A stretch of DNA of 6,930 nt from JARRNO01 sp037384885 (GTDB lineage Bacteria > Acidobacteriota > UBA4820 > DSQY01). Below, piece after piece: positions 6,725-6,930 of this stretch. Numbering within the stretch: position 1 is the first letter of the stretch; each line of letters starts with the position of its first letter. The translations under genes were made by a program, and so were the position numbers. The stretch is taken from NCBI GenBank assembly GCA_037384885.1, contig JARRNO010000113.1:1-6930 (forward strand). The letters are read 5' to 3'. Below the pieces are notes generated by a model that ran no database searches, was not told the origin of the DNA, and saw only the letters and a program-made list of their open reading frames with translations.

Positions 6725-6781
6725 CCTCCGGGGCTCGCGCCGCGGGTCCCGGAGGTCTTCCGCTCCGGACGTAATTTTTTT
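6725..6781 (+). terminator. Probable terminator: strong hairpin with displaced T-run
   Basis: CCTCCGGG (6725-6732) pairs perfectly with CCCGGAGG (6748-6755), and the arms can extend inward with G-U and G-C pairs to about 13 bp around CGCCG. It begins 11 bases after the peptidase stop codon. A run of seven T occurs at 6775-6781, but 19 bases separate it from the stem, more than in a standard intrinsic terminator. It probably ends or protects the peptidase mRNA; read-through to the reductase gene is not excluded. No convincing promoter for the reductase gene was seen in the following bases. Confidence 0.45.
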
Positions 6782-6825
6782 CGGCGGGACCGCCGCCGCC
6801 TCCAACCCCGTTTCTTTAAACCGGC

Positions 6826-6831
6826 AGGGAG
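6826..6831 (+). promoter_or_regulatory. Ribosome-binding site for aldo/keto reductase
   Basis: AGGGAG is followed by a 6-base spacer (AATACC) and ATG at 6838, supporting that start codon. Confidence 0.65.
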
Positions 6832-6837
6832 AATACC

Positions 6838-6930
6838 ATGCAAACAAGAAGACTTGGAAAACAGGGGCCGGAAGTGTCGGCTTTGGGATTGGGCTGCATG
6901 AGCATGTCCCACGCCTACGGCACGCGCAAC
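6838..6930 (+). CDS. Aldo/keto reductase, N-terminal fragment (3' end outside window)
   Basis: Thirty-one codons are visible before the right edge. The product begins MQTRRLGKQGPEVSALGLG and continues CMSMSHAYG. This matches the first beta-strands of NADPH-dependent aldo/keto reductases of the type beginning R-x-L-G-x-x-G-x-x-V-S-x-L-G-L-G-C-M-x-M-S, which reduce aldehydes or ketones in the cytoplasm. The catalytic Asp, Tyr, Lys and His lie beyond the window, so activity and substrate cannot be judged. No signal peptide is seen. It lies 124 bases after the peptidase stop with a hairpin and T-run between them, so it is probably a separate transcription unit. Confidence 0.82.
   Translation, partial: MQTRRLGKQGPEVSALGLGCMSMSHAYGTRN

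Noticed and set aside
6782..6795. CGGCG/CGCCG small inverted repeat after the T-run
   Set aside because: It is only five base pairs of simple GC triplets; on the minus strand it is followed by A rather than T, so it does not work as a terminator in either direction.

Overview
The window is GC-rich bacterial DNA with ordinary Shine-Dalgarno sequences and signal peptides, so it comes from a bacterium. Gene 1 belongs to a family related to the activators of 2-hydroxyacyl-CoA dehydratases, which is typical of anaerobes. An exported sortilin-like BNR propeller protein next to an exported prolyl oligopeptidase is often seen in Acidobacteriota and related Gram-negative soil or sediment lineages. An anaerobic or facultative Gram-negative bacterium (Acidobacteriota or Desulfobacterota-like) fits, but the window contains no taxonomic marker and this is only a lean.

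Layout: (1) 2-808, plus strand: C-terminal 268 residues of an acyl-CoA dehydratase activase-related protein, cut by the left edge. (2) 809-1133: convergent intergenic region with an AT-rich island and small hairpins, no gene seen. (3) 1134-4178, minus strand: a 1014-residue exported protein with about eleven Asp-box (BNR) repeats and a helical C-terminal tail; a TTG start behind a strong ribosome-binding site gives a clean signal peptide. (4) 4179-4481: divergent intergenic region holding a good sigma-70-type promoter for the rightward gene, a leader hairpin and GC-rich repeats. (5) 4482-6713, plus strand: a 743-residue exported prolyl oligopeptidase (family S9A) with the complete catalytic triad and proline-pocket residues. 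(6) 6714-6837: a strong hairpin followed at a distance by a T-run. (7) 6838-6930, plus strand: first 31 codons of an aldo/keto reductase, cut by the right edge.

The propeller protein and the peptidase are transcribed away from a shared 303-base region and both carry signal peptides, so both should act outside the cytoplasm. Joint work in peptide or polymer scavenging is possible but rests on position only. The two edge genes have no evident functional link to this pair. I found no RNA gene, CRISPR array, insertion sequence or clearly new multi-gene system; the points worth a second look are start-site choice, active-site variants, cysteine placement and the architecture of the divergent promoter region.
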